Below are positions 9,330 through 17,321 of a stretch of 64,000 nucleotides of DNA, in pieces. How positions within the stretch are numbered: the first letter of the stretch is position 1; each line of letters opens with the position of its first letter. The notes under the pieces were generated by a model, which worked only from the letters and a program-made list of their open reading frames with translations, searched no databases and was not told where the DNA came from. This DNA is from Cellulomonas sp. (lineage in GTDB: Bacteria; Actinomycetota; Actinomycetes; Actinomycetales; Cellulomonadaceae): positions 78,047 to 142,046 of the forward strand of contig NZ_JADGMY010000023.1 in the NCBI RefSeq assembly GCF_015234515.1, given 5' to 3'. The position numbers were made by a program, and so were the translations under genes.

Positions 9330-9758
9330 ATGACCGCACGCATCAGCCCGTACCTCAACTTCCGTGACGAGGCCCGCGCGGCCATGGAGTTCTACGCCGA
9401 GGTCTTCGGGGCGCAGCCGACGTTCAGCACGTTCGAGGAGTTCGGCATGGCGGACGACCCCGCCGACGGAGGCAAGATCATGCACTCGCAGCTGGAGCTG
9501 CCCGCGGGCGGCGGCGTCCTCATGGCCTCGGACACGCCGGCGGGCATGCCGGTGCCCGAGGAGTCGTCGGCGTCCGTCGCGCTGTTCGGCGACGCCCAGG
9601 ACGCCGCGGCGCTGCGGACGGTGTTCGCGCGGCTCTCGGAGGGCGGCACCCCGGGTGTCCCGATGGAGGTCGCGCCGTGGGGCGACGAGTTCGGCATGTG
9701 CACCGACAGGTTCGGCGTGGGCTGGATGGTCAACGTCGCGGGTCCGGGCCAGGGTTGA
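9330..9758 (+). CDS. VOC family (PhnB/glyoxalase-like) protein
   Basis: A 142-residue small protein of the vicinal-oxygen-chelate fold, PhnB-like subgroup: ISPYLNFRDEARAAMEFYAEVFG at the N-terminus, a GGVLMASDTP strand in the middle and DRFGVGWMVNVA at the end. These proteins occur as dimers of beta-alpha-beta-beta-beta units; the PhnB-like subgroup often lacks known activity, and metal ligands are not obvious. A clear AGGAGG lies just before the ATG. It is followed 9 bases later by a paralogue that is frameshifted, so the two probably arose by tandem duplication. Confidence 0.85.
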   Translation: MTARISPYLNFRDEARAAMEFYAEVFGAQPTFSTFEEFGMADDPADGGKIMHSQLELPAGGGVLMASDTPAGMPVPEESSASVALFGDAQDAAALRTVFARLSEGGTPGVPMEVAPWGDEFGMCTDRFGVGWMVNVAGPGQG

Positions 9759-9767
9759 GGACGCCTG

Positions 9768-10147
9768 ATGACGACGATCACGCCCTACCTGACCGTCCAC
9801 GACGGCCGCGCGGCGCTCGAGTTCTACGCGGCGGCGTTCGGTGCGATCGAGACCGGGGAGCGGCACGAGGAGGACGGTCGCATCGGGTTCGCGATGCTCA
9901 CGATCGACGGGGCGCCTCTCTACCTGTCCGACGAGCGCACGAGTACGGCGCGTGGGCGCCGAGCAGCGTGGGGCACGCGACGGCGGCGGTCGCGCTGGCC
10001 GTGGCGGACGTCGACGCGACGTACGTCCGGGCCGTGACCGCGGGCGCGACCGCCGACCGGGAGCCCGGGGACCAGGGCGACGAGCGGCGAGGGTGGCTCG
10101 TCGACCCCTTCGGCCACCGGTGGGTGATCAGCTCGCCCCTCCCCTGA
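9768..10147 (+). pseudogene. Second VOC family protein, frameshifted
   Basis: The reading frame from the ATG at 9768 (GAGGA upstream) gives a normal VOC N-terminus: ITPYLTVHDGRAALEFYAAAFG, then GAPLYLSDE. After about 9940 the frame turns into Arg-rich nonsense, while another frame continues with family-like sequence HEYGAWAPSSVGHATAAVAL and ends DPFGHRWVISSPLP at 10147. One inserted base, or two removed, at about 9940-9945 (in GAGCGCACGAG) would restore a protein of about 126 residues. This is either a true inactivating frameshift or a sequencing error; the site is not a homopolymer. Confidence 0.75.
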
Positions 10148-10150
10148 GAC

Positions 10151-10166
10151 CGGGCGAAATCGCCCG
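10151..10166 (+). terminator. Short hairpin after the VOC genes
   Basis: CGGGCGA and TCGCCCG form a 7-base perfect stem around AA, 3 bases after the VOC stop codon. It is a plausible short terminator before the promoter of the ABC operon. Confidence 0.5.
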
Positions 10167-10191
10167 TAACCATAGCGGGACTGCAACGTGA

Positions 10192-10202
10192 TGTAGTACA
10201 CC
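10192..10202 (+). promoter_or_regulatory. Promoter -10 and small inverted repeat of the ABC operon
   Basis: TGTAGTACA (10192-10200) is a perfect inverted repeat around a central G and overlaps TACACC (10197-10202), a near-TANNNT -10 box that ends 6 bases before the ATG at 10209. There is no Shine-Dalgarno sequence. The small palindrome over the -10 could be the operator of the XRE regulator encoded at the end of this operon; that is inference. Confidence 0.35.
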
Positions 10203-10208
10203 TGCTAT

Positions 10209-11117
10209 ATGGACGCGTCCGAGAACGCCGCAGTGCACGTCGACGGGCTCCGCATGGCGTACGGCGAGCGCACCGTCCTCGACGGTGTCGCGTTCGACGT
10301 CGCACCCGGCGAGGTCGTCGCCCTGCTGGGGCCCAACGGCGCCGGGAAGACGACGACCGTCGAGATCGTCGAGGGCTTCCGCCGCCGCGACGCGGGCGAC
10401 GTCCGGGTGCTGGGCGTGGACCCGGAGCGCGGTGACGACGCGTGGCGGGCCCGGATCGGCGTCGTCCTGCAGTCGTGGCGCGACCACCGTCGCTGGCGCG
10501 TCCGCGAGCTGCTCGGACAGCTCGGCGACGCCTACCGGCCCTACTCGACGCCCGGGACGCCGCGTCCGCGCGACGTCGACGACCTCCTCGCGCGCGTCGG
10601 GCTCACCGACGCGGCCCACCAGCGCATGTCCACCCTGTCCGGTGGTCAGCGACGTCGGTTCGACGTCGCCGTCGGGCTCGTCGGCCGGCCCGACCTCCTC
10701 GTCCTCGACGAACCGACCGCGGGCCTGGACCCGGCCGCGCGCCGCGAGTTCCACGAGCTGGTCCACGAGGTGGTCGACCGCGACGGCACGGTGGTGCTGC
10801 TCACGACGCACGACCTCGCCGAGGCCGAGACCGTCGCCGACCGCATCCTCCTGCTCGCGGGTGGGCACATCGTGGCTACCGGTAGCCCCGAGGCCGTCGC
10901 GCGCGAGGTCGCCGGGCCGTCGGAGGTCCGCTGGACCGCCGACGGGATGCGCCACGTGCACAGCACGCACGACCCCGTCGCGTTCACGCGCGACCTGCTG
11001 GCGACCGGCGACGTCGACGACCTGGAGGTCGTGCGCGCCAGCCTCGAGGACGCCTACCTCGAGATCGTCCGCCGTCACGAGACCGACGCCCGCGCCGAGA
11101 TGGAGGCCGCACGATGA
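10209..11117 (+). CDS. ABC transporter ATP-binding protein (ABC-2/DrrA type)
   Basis: A 302-residue ATPase of the drug/polyketide exporter class. Walker A is GPNGAGKTTT near residue 40, the Q-loop LQSW near residue 93, the signature LSGGQRRR near residue 140, Walker B LLVLDEPTAGLD near residue 160, and the H-loop LLTTHD near residue 200. A C-terminal extension of about 80 residues is typical of DrrA-like subunits. It powers the membrane partner that starts 4 bases before its own stop (ATGA overlap). No Shine-Dalgarno is visible and the -10 box is adjacent, so the message looks leaderless. The exported substrate is unknown. Confidence 0.92.
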   Translation: MDASENAAVHVDGLRMAYGERTVLDGVAFDVAPGEVVALLGPNGAGKTTTVEIVEGFRRRDAGDVRVLGVDPERGDDAWRARIGVVLQSWRDHRRWRVRELLGQLGDAYRPYSTPGTPRPRDVDDLLARVGLTDAAHQRMSTLSGGQRRRFDVAVGLVGRPDLLVLDEPTAGLDPAARREFHELVHEVVDRDGTVVLLTTHDLAEAETVADRILLLAGGHIVATGSPEAVAREVAGPSEVRWTADGMRHVHSTHDPVAFTRDLLATGDVDDLEVVRASLEDAYLEIVRRHETDARAEMEAAR

Positions 11118-11986
11118 GCACGCCCGACGACGCCGCACGGCCGCCGCTCGCCTGGGCGGCCCGCCTCGGTCTGCGCCGCGGCCTCACCGAGTTCCGGCAC
11201 ATGCTGCGCAGCCCCGAGGACATCGGGTGGAACGTCGTCATCGGCGTCGGGATCCTCGTCTACCTGGTCACCCAGCGGGACTCGGTGATCCCCGGCAGCG
11301 GCGGCCTCACGCTGCCCGACCTCGCGCTGCCCGGGATCCTGGCCGCGACCATCCTGTTCGGCATGGTGATGGGGCCCGCGTTCGCGCTGTCCACCGAGGT
11401 CGAGGAGGGCACGGTGCTGCGGCTGCGCACCACGCCCCGCGGGACCACGACGTACACCGTCGGGATGGTCGTCGGGCAGGTGCTCGGCGCCGTCCCCATG
11501 CTCGTGCTCGTCCTGGCCCCGTGGCCGTTCCTGCTGGGCGACCCCATGCACCAGGGGCCGGGCGGCTGGGTCGCCGTCGTCGGCTGGCTGCTCCTGGGAA
11601 CCCTCGCGACGCTGCCGATCGGCATCGTGGGCGGCGCCCTCGCCGGACGTCCCACGCGCGTCATGCTCTTCGTCATGGCACCCGTGGTCGCGCTGGCGTT
11701 CCTCTCCGGGGTCTTCGGCCCCCAGACCATCCCGCCCTGGGCGGCCGGACCGGTGCAGGCGTTCCCGCTCTACTGGCTCGCGCACGGGCTGCGGGCCACG
11801 ACCCTGCCCGCGGGTGCCGAGGGCCTCGAGCTCGCCGGCGCGTGGCACCCCGAGATCGCGGCGCTCGTGCTGCTCGCGTGGGCGGTCGTCGGGCTGGCCG
11901 TCGCGCCGGTGGTGCTGCGTCGGTCCACCGCGCGGCAGACCGCGAGCGCTCTCGCGGAGCGCCTGCAGGCGCTGGTCCGCGGCTGA
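11114..11986 (+). CDS. ABC-2 type transporter permease
   Basis: A 290-residue integral membrane protein with about six hydrophobic segments, the partner of the ATPase just upstream (4-base overlap). A cytoplasmic N-terminus with LGLRRGLTEFRHMLRSPEDIGWN precedes the first membrane segment, the layout of ABC-2 permeases. The conserved loop TEVEEGTVLRLRTTPRG after the second segment is typical of this family, as is the proline-bearing PVVALAFLSGVFGP stretch. Together with the ATPase it should export a small molecule, lipid or antibiotic. The next gene, a small XRE regulator, starts 1 base after its stop, so the three are one operon. Confidence 0.9.
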   Translation: MSTPDDAARPPLAWAARLGLRRGLTEFRHMLRSPEDIGWNVVIGVGILVYLVTQRDSVIPGSGGLTLPDLALPGILAATILFGMVMGPAFALSTEVEEGTVLRLRTTPRGTTTYTVGMVVGQVLGAVPMLVLVLAPWPFLLGDPMHQGPGGWVAVVGWLLLGTLATLPIGIVGGALAGRPTRVMLFVMAPVVALAFLSGVFGPQTIPPWAAGPVQAFPLYWLAHGLRATTLPAGAEGLELAGAWHPEIAALVLLAWAVVGLAVAPVVLRRSTARQTASALAERLQALVRG

Positions 11987-11987
11987 C

Positions 11988-12242
11988 GTGGCGGACGAGG
12001 AGCGGCGACGTCCGCAGGGCGGCGAGTCCGTCCACAACCGCATCGCGGTGCTGCGAGCCGAGCGGGGGGTCAGCCGGCGCGAGCTCGCGGAGGCGCTGGG
12101 CGTGCACTACCAGACGGTCGGCTACCTGGAGCGGGGCGAGTACAGCCCGTCGCTGCACCTCGCGCTGCGCATCGCGGCGTTCTTCGACGTGCCGGTCGAG
12201 GTCGCGTTCTCGCTCGACCCGTTCCCCCGCATCGGCGGATGA
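11988..12242 (+). CDS. Small XRE-family transcriptional regulator
   Basis: An 84-residue DNA-binding protein made almost only of a Cro/C1-type helix-turn-helix: HNRIAVLRAERGVSRRELAE, then VHYQTVGYLERGEYSPSLHL (recognition helix) and ending FDVPVEVAFSLDPFPRIGG. The GTG start at 11988 is one base after the permease stop and gives the usual short leader before the HTH. This class (YozG/XRE small regulators) is commonly found as the last gene of ABC-2 exporter operons and is likely to control the operon, perhaps through the small palindrome over its -10 box. It lacks any sensor domain. Confidence 0.88.
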   Translation: MADEERRRPQGGESVHNRIAVLRAERGVSRRELAEALGVHYQTVGYLERGEYSPSLHLALRIAAFFDVPVEVAFSLDPFPRIGG

Positions 12243-12337
12243 CGGCGTCAGCGGATGGCGGTGCGCCGGGTTGGGCGCGAGGCTGGGCGGCCTCCTCGGA
12301 TACTGCTCCGTGACCGTCCGTCATGTCTCGCGCGGGT

Positions 12338-12424
12338 GAGAATCTTCACATCTTCATCACAAAAGGGGCGATTCGACAGCCGCCCCCGACCCCCGTCTTG
12401 ACCTCCCGGTGTCCAAGGGTCAAG
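12338..12424. promoter_or_regulatory. AT-rich patch and inverted repeat in a gene-free stretch
   Basis: The gap 12243-12567 has no convincing gene. At about 12338-12368 it holds an AT-rich run (GAATCTTCACATCTTCATCA) that stands out in this GC-rich DNA, and at 12397-12424 an inverted repeat CTTGACC...GGTCAAG around a 14-base loop, followed by an A-rich run. These look like promoter or operator remains, but no transcript start can be assigned. Confidence 0.3.
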
Positions 12425-12567
12425 AAAAGGTCACGTCAGGGGTTGGCAAGACCCGGGTGGAGGAGCAAGATGTCGCTCGTCTCCTGCGGGGCTGGGCGGC
12501 CACGCCAAGGACGACGCACCACGTCACCCGCCGCGCCGGGACGCTCCCCCGAGGGTCACCGGACGGC

Positions 12568-12600
12568 GGTGGCCCGGCCCCCGAAGGGCACCGGGCCACC
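12568..12600 (-). terminator. Terminator of the aminopeptidase gene
   Basis: GGTGGCCCGG (12568-12577) and CCGGGCCACC (12591-12600) form a perfect 10-base stem with a 13-base loop, 35 bases beyond the stop codon of the minus-strand M28 aminopeptidase. Confidence 0.7.
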
Positions 12601-12635
12601 GGTCATCCGCGCCTGGAGGCGCTACGCCGACGTCG

Positions 12636-14210
12636 TCAGGACGCCCGCTGCAACGTGCCGTGCTCCTGACCGTGCCGGTGCCCCTTGCCCTTGCCGGGCT
12701 TCCACGGCCCGTGGTGGTGCCCCTGGTCCCCGGGGCCCGACACCCCGTTGATCGCCGACGTGTCGGTCGCGAGGCTGGCCGTCGCGAACGCGACCGCGGG
12801 CGCCATGATGCGGATCGCCTCCCGGCTCACGTTCGCCAGGTCGTCTCCGGCCGTGTGGTAGTTCGGGTCGTGACGGATACCCGCCGTGCCGCCGAACAGC
12901 GCGACCTCCTCCTCGGTCTTGATGTCGTCGGCGCCGGTGAACAGGCCCGAGGCCGGGACGCCGTTCGCGATGAACGCCTGGTAGTCGGACCGGCCCGAGA
13001 ACTCCGTGTCGACCCACGGCTGGCCCGTGCGGTCGAACCACCCCGTCAGGACGGCCTCGGTCTCGGCCGAGCCCTCCGGCACCTCGACCGGGGCCTCGTA
13101 CGTGGACTGGTCGGCGTCGTACACGCCGATGATGTAGTTGGGCGACCCCACCATGTCGAAGTTCAGGTACGTCGCGATGCGGTCCAGCTCACCCTCCTGG
13201 CCCGCGAGCTCCTCGACGTACTCCGTGGAGCCGATGAGCCCGAGCTCCTCGGCGCCCCACCACGCGAACCGCACGGTGTTGTTGAGCTTCTTCTGCTTCG
13301 CGAGCTGCACGGCGACCTCCAGCAGCACGGCTGAGCCGCTGCCGTTGTCGTTGATCCCCGGGCCCTCCTCGACGCCGTCGAGGTGCGCACCGAGCATGAC
13401 GACGTTGTCGTCACGACCCGCGCGCGTCTCGGCGATGACGTTGAAGCTCTCGTTCTCCTCGGTGTGGAACCGGGTGTCGAGGGTGATCGGCACACCCGCC
13501 GCCACCGCCTCGACCACGGCGAGCCCGTCGGCCTGGCCCATGCCCGCGACGGGCACGGTCACGACGGTCCCCTCGCCGAGCGTCCCGTTGAGCATCTCCT
13601 CGACGTTGTTGTAGACGACGACGCCGACCGCGCCGGCAGCCTCGGCCACCACCGCCTTCTCGCCGAACGCGCACACCCCGCGGCTCACGACCGCGATCGT
13701 CCCGGCCACCTCGACCCCGGCCCACGACTCCGCCGTGCAGCCGGTGGTGTCGGTCGGCGTCGAGCCCGGCGCCGTGACGCCGCCCTCGGGCGAGTTCGGT
13801 GCGTACTGCATCTGGTCGACCACGTACGTCTCGCCGGTGCCGAGCGTCAGGCTCGCGGCGTCGACCACCTCGAGGCCGAAGGTGAACGGGTCACGCGTGG
13901 TCGTGTACCCGGCGCGCTGCAGCGTGCGCTCGACGTACCGCGCGCTCGCCTCGTACCCCGCGGTGAGCGCGGCGCGGTTGCCGTCGTTCCGGTCCGCGAT
14001 GCGCTGGAACTCCTCGAGGTGACGCCACACGCCACGCGTCGTGACCTGGCGGGCGAACCTCTCGGCGTTGATGGTGTGCCCCGGTCCGCGCCCCGGACCT
14101 GGCTTCCCGCCCGGCCCGTGGGCCGTGGCGGGCGGTGCGAGCAGAGCGCTCGTCCCGAGCACGAGCACGGCGAGCGCTCCGGCGAGCGTGGTGGTGCGTC
14201 GAGCTGTCAC
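12636..14210 (-). CDS. Secreted M28 zinc aminopeptidase with PA domain
   Basis: A 524-residue exported metallopeptidase. The GTG at 14210 is chosen because GAAGGGA lies upstream and the protein then begins with a good signal peptide (TARRTTTLAGALAVLVLGTS, cleavage near APPATA-HG). A protease-associated domain follows (about residues 120-240, with Cys pairs). The catalytic domain shows the metal ligands of the co-catalytic zinc family: GAHLDGV, NDNGSGSA, AEELGLIG, NFDMVGSPN and HDPNYHTAGDD. It resembles the Streptomyces griseus aminopeptidase/M28 group and would release N-terminal residues from peptides outside the cell. Both ends of the mature protein carry unusual Gly/His/Lys-rich tails (for example GHHHGPWKPGKGKGHRHG at the C-terminus). 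Confidence 0.92.
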   Translation of the reverse strand: MTARRTTTLAGALAVLVLGTSALLAPPATAHGPGGKPGPGRGPGHTINAERFARQVTTRGVWRHLEEFQRIADRNDGNRAALTAGYEASARYVERTLQRAGYTTTRDPFTFGLEVVDAASLTLGTGETYVVDQMQYAPNSPEGGVTAPGSTPTDTTGCTAESWAGVEVAGTIAVVSRGVCAFGEKAVVAEAAGAVGVVVYNNVEEMLNGTLGEGTVVTVPVAGMGQADGLAVVEAVAAGVPITLDTRFHTEENESFNVIAETRAGRDDNVVMLGAHLDGVEEGPGINDNGSGSAVLLEVAVQLAKQKKLNNTVRFAWWGAEELGLIGSTEYVEELAGQEGELDRIATYLNFDMVGSPNYIIGVYDADQSTYEAPVEVPEGSAETEAVLTGWFDRTGQPWVDTEFSGRSDYQAFIANGVPASGLFTGADDIKTEEEVALFGGTAGIRHDPNYHTAGDDLANVSREAIRIMAPAVAFATASLATDTSAINGVSGPGDQGHHHGPWKPGKGKGHRHGQEHGTLQRAS

Positions 14211-14452
14211 TGTGGTGTCCCTTCGTCGCGGGACCCGCGGCTGGTCGGCCGTGGGGCGACGCCGCCCGCGGGATGCCCGGACGACGTCTCGCCCCACGGT
14301 GAACGATCACGCCCGAGATGTCACGACATCCCACGACTTGAGACGGCGGAGCGGGCACCGGACGGGCACGGGGTGCACGGTCCCACGCTCACCGGGCGGT
14401 GCCGCGCGCCGCTTCCTACAGTGGGCCGTACACGTCGAGGCCCGGGGGGACC

Positions 14453-15520
14453 ATGCCAGCCGACGACCGGTACCGCGCACTCGTCCTCGAGGACGATCCG
14501 GACGCGGCAGAGCTCCTGCGGATCGCGCTCGAGCGTGAGGGGATGGTCGTCGTCGTCGCGACCACCGCGGAGAGCGCGCTGTCCGCGCTGAGCCGCAGCA
14601 CGTTCGACGTGCTCGTGACCGACATCCAGCTGCCCGGGCGCTCCGGGCTGGAGATCCTCCCCGAGGCGCGTCGCCTCGACCCCGCGCTCACGGTCATGAT
14701 CGTCACGGCGTACCCGACGTTCGACCACGCCATCGAGGCGCTGCGGGAGGCCGCCGACGAGTTCCTCGTCAAGCCCGTGTCGTCCGCGGAGGTCGTGCGG
14801 CGGGCCACCGAGCTCGCGAAGGTCGCCCGCGAGCGCCGGGCCGGCCACCGGCAGCGCATCCTCGCCGTGGGGGCCCACCCCGACGACGTCGAGATCGGGG
14901 CCGGGGCCACGCTCGCGGCGCACAGCGCAGCCGGCGACGACCTGGTGATCCTCACGCTGTCCGGCGGAGCCGTGGGCGGCAGCACGACCGTCCGGCAGGC
15001 GGAGGCCGCAGCCGCCGCGGCCGTCGTGGGCGCCCGCCTCGTCCACCTCGACTTCCCGGACACCCACCTGGTGCCCGCCGAGGGCATCATCACCGCGATC
15101 GAGCGGGTCATCGACGAGGTCCAGCCCGACCGGATCTACACGCACAGCGCGCACGACCGCCACCAGGACCACCGCGCGGTGCACGAGGCCGTGGAGATCG
15201 CGGCACGCCAGGTGCCCAACGTGTGGTGCTTCCAGAGCCCGTCGTCGACCGTCGCCTTCGCGCCCACCCGGTTCGTCGACGTCGAGGGGTTCGTGGACAC
15301 CAAGCTCCAGATGCTCGCGGCCTACGAGTCGCAGTCCCACCGCGACTACATGCGACCCGACATGGTCCGCGCGACGACGCGCTACTGGGCACGGTTCAGC
15401 AGGGCCGACGACGTCGAGCCGCTCGAGACCGTCCGCGCCACCGAGACGGTCGCGTCGCACGTGCGCGGCGCCCTGGCCGTCGAGTGGACGCAGACCGGCG
15501 AGGACGGCCCGGGCGAGTGA
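14453..15520 (+). CDS. Response regulator fused to PIG-L/LmbE deacetylase
   Basis: A 355-residue two-domain protein. Residues 7-125 are a complete receiver domain: acidic pocket LEDD (13-15), phospho-acceptor Asp57 in VTDIQLP, Thr85 in IVTAYP and Lys107 in LVKPVS. Residues 135-330 are a PIG-L/LmbE-type zinc deacetylase with AVGAHPDDVE (His142, Asp144/145) and HSAHDRHQDH (231-240), the two metal-binding motifs of GlcNAc-PI / MshB-type N-deacetylases. There is no DNA-binding domain and no signal peptide. Phosphorylation from the kinase encoded next (4-base GTGA overlap) would therefore be expected to control an enzyme, not transcription. The start ATG follows a GGGGGGA ribosome binding site. 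The substrate is unknown; a cytoplasmic N-acetyl sugar conjugate is likely. Confidence 0.93.
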   Translation: MPADDRYRALVLEDDPDAAELLRIALEREGMVVVVATTAESALSALSRSTFDVLVTDIQLPGRSGLEILPEARRLDPALTVMIVTAYPTFDHAIEALREAADEFLVKPVSSAEVVRRATELAKVARERRAGHRQRILAVGAHPDDVEIGAGATLAAHSAAGDDLVILTLSGGAVGGSTTVRQAEAAAAAAVVGARLVHLDFPDTHLVPAEGIITAIERVIDEVQPDRIYTHSAHDRHQDHRAVHEAVEIAARQVPNVWCFQSPSSTVAFAPTRFVDVEGFVDTKLQMLAAYESQSHRDYMRPDMVRATTRYWARFSRADDVEPLETVRATETVASHVRGALAVEWTQTGEDGPGE

Positions 15521-17271
15521 CGGGCGCCGCGCGCCGCACGTGGCCGGCGTGGTCGGGCACCGACGAGACGGACCCCGTGACCCGCGCCCTGCTCGAGCGC
15601 GTCGCTGTCGGCTGGCTCGCACCGGACGCGGTCGCGCTGCGGCAGGCACCGGCGACGGTCGCCATCCTGGTCTCGTTGGTCGTCGTCGAGTCCACCGTCG
15701 CGCCCGAGCGTCCCGGCCTGCTGGCCGCCGCGGCGGCCCTCGTCGGGCTCGCCCAGCTCGCGGGCCTCTTCGTGCCCTGGCGGTACCTGCGACCCGTCTG
15801 GCGCGCGACCATGCCGCTCGCCCAGATGGCCGCGATCGGTCTCCTGGACATCGGCACGGGCCTGCAGATGGCGGAGTTCGACATCCTGCTGATCCTGCCG
15901 ATGGGCATGCTCGCGCTGCGGCCCGAGCGCTGGGGACCGGCGCTCGCGCTCGCGATGTGCACGGTCGTGCTGCTGGCCCCGGCGATCGTCGACGTCGACC
16001 GCAGGCAGCCGCTGCTGCACGCGGTCGTCACGCTCCTCGTCGTCGTCCCGACGGTGGTCGGCGCCTACGGCATCGTGCAGGCCTCGCGGGTGCAGGCGCT
16101 CGAGCTCCAGCGCGCCCGGGACGCGCTCGACGTGCGCGCCGAGCAGCTGCGCGCGTCGCGCGACACCCTGAGCAGCATCATCGAGGCCGCCACCGAGCAG
16201 GCCATCATCGCGACGGACGTCCACGGGGTCGTCCTGTCCGCCAACTCCGGCGCCGAGCGCATCCTGGGACGGGGGGTGCACGAGCTCGTCGGCCGCGAGA
16301 TCGGCGACCTCGTGGACGACCTGCGCCCGGGTGCCCCGCAGGACGTCCACCTGGGCGTGCCGCTCAGCCGGCTCGTCGGCCTGGCGAGGGAGGGTGGGAC
16401 GCACGTCGAGGAGTGGCGGGCCGTCCTGCCCGACGGCACCACCCGCTTCCTGGAGCTCGTCGCGACCCTGCGGCCCGGGCTCGACGACGCCGGCCCGACG
16501 CTGCCCGCCGGCTACCTGTTCGTCGGCACCGACGTCACCCCCCGGCGCGACGAGCAGCGTCAGCAGGACGAGTTCATCGGCCTCGTCAGCCACGAGCTGC
16601 GCACGCCGCTCGCCTCGATCCTCGGGTACCTCGAGCTGATCCGGTCCGGCGACCACGTGCTCGACGAGGAGCAGAGCAGGTACCTGGACGTCGTCGAGCG
16701 CAACGCGAACCGGTTGCGCTCGCTGGTGGACGAGCTGCTCGCGAGCGCCCAGGTCGTCGTGGGTGCGCCCGTGTCGGGCCAGGAGCTCGACGTCGGGGAC
16801 GTCGTCCGCGGCGCGGTGACCAGCCAGGCCCCCATCTCGCGCGCCGCCGGCGTGCAGGTCGACGTCCAGGCGGACGGGCCCGTGCCGCTGCTGTCGGACC
16901 CGCAACGACTGACCCAGATCGTGGACAACCTGGTGAGCAACGCCGTGAAGCACAGCCTCGCGGGCGACCGGGTCGTCGTCGAGGTGCTCCCCGGCACCGC
17001 GCCGGAAGGGGCGCGCACGGCCCTGATCCGCGTGGTGGACGAGGGTGCGGGCATCGCGCCCGACGAGCTGTCGCGCCTCACCGAGCGCTTCTACCGCACG
17101 CGCGACACCAAGCGCCGCCGGGTGCGCGGGGTCGGCCTGGGGCTCTCCCTGGTCCAGGCGATCGTCGACGAGCACGGCGGACGGCTCACGATCGACAGCG
17201 AGCTCGGGAAAGGCACGCGGGTCGAGGTGCTGCTGCCCGACCTCACGGAGGCGACGACGCCGGGACCGTGA
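15517..17271 (+). CDS. Membrane histidine kinase with PAS domain
   Basis: A 584-residue sensor kinase whose GTG start overlaps the stop of the REC-deacetylase gene. Residues about 40-195 contain five or six hydrophobic segments, an unusually large membrane sensor. A coiled stretch (ALELQRARDALDVRAEQLRA) leads to a PAS domain (about 220-345, IIATDVHGVVLSANSGAERI). The HisKA box has His359 in VSHELRTPLASI, and the ATPase shows the N box DNLVSNAVKH, G1 DEGAGIAPDE and G2 GVGLGLSLV. It should autophosphorylate and pass phosphate to the receiver of the co-translated protein. The signal is unknown; with little extracellular loop, it may sense the membrane or an internal ligand via PAS. Confidence 0.92.
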   Translation: MTGAARRTWPAWSGTDETDPVTRALLERVAVGWLAPDAVALRQAPATVAILVSLVVVESTVAPERPGLLAAAAALVGLAQLAGLFVPWRYLRPVWRATMPLAQMAAIGLLDIGTGLQMAEFDILLILPMGMLALRPERWGPALALAMCTVVLLAPAIVDVDRRQPLLHAVVTLLVVVPTVVGAYGIVQASRVQALELQRARDALDVRAEQLRASRDTLSSIIEAATEQAIIATDVHGVVLSANSGAERILGRGVHELVGREIGDLVDDLRPGAPQDVHLGVPLSRLVGLAREGGTHVEEWRAVLPDGTTRFLELVATLRPGLDDAGPTLPAGYLFVGTDVTPRRDEQRQQDEFIGLVSHELRTPLASILGYLELIRSGDHVLDEEQSRYLDVVERNANRLRSLVDELLASAQVVVGAPVSGQELDVGDVVRGAVTSQAPISRAAGVQVDVQADGPVPLLSDPQRLTQIVDNLVSNAVKHSLAGDRVVVEVLPGTAPEGARTALIRVVDEGAGIAPDELSRLTERFYRTRDTKRRRVRGVGLGLSLVQAIVDEHGGRLTIDSELGKGTRVEVLLPDLTEATTPGP

Positions 17272-17321
17272 CGAGCCGCGCGTCGGCGGTGAGCGGACCG
17301 TGGGCGGCGCGGCCCCGGACG

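Noticed and set aside
12470..12751. Possible small gene with a strong GGAGGAG ribosome binding site
   Set aside because: The product is Pro/Arg/Ala low-complexity, has no family resemblance, and runs antisense into the 3' end of the M28 aminopeptidase and over its terminator.
14453..15520. The PIG-L domain as the mycothiol deacetylase MshB itself
   Set aside because: MshB is a free-standing protein and has no receiver domain; no mycothiol gene is adjacent. A related substrate remains possible.
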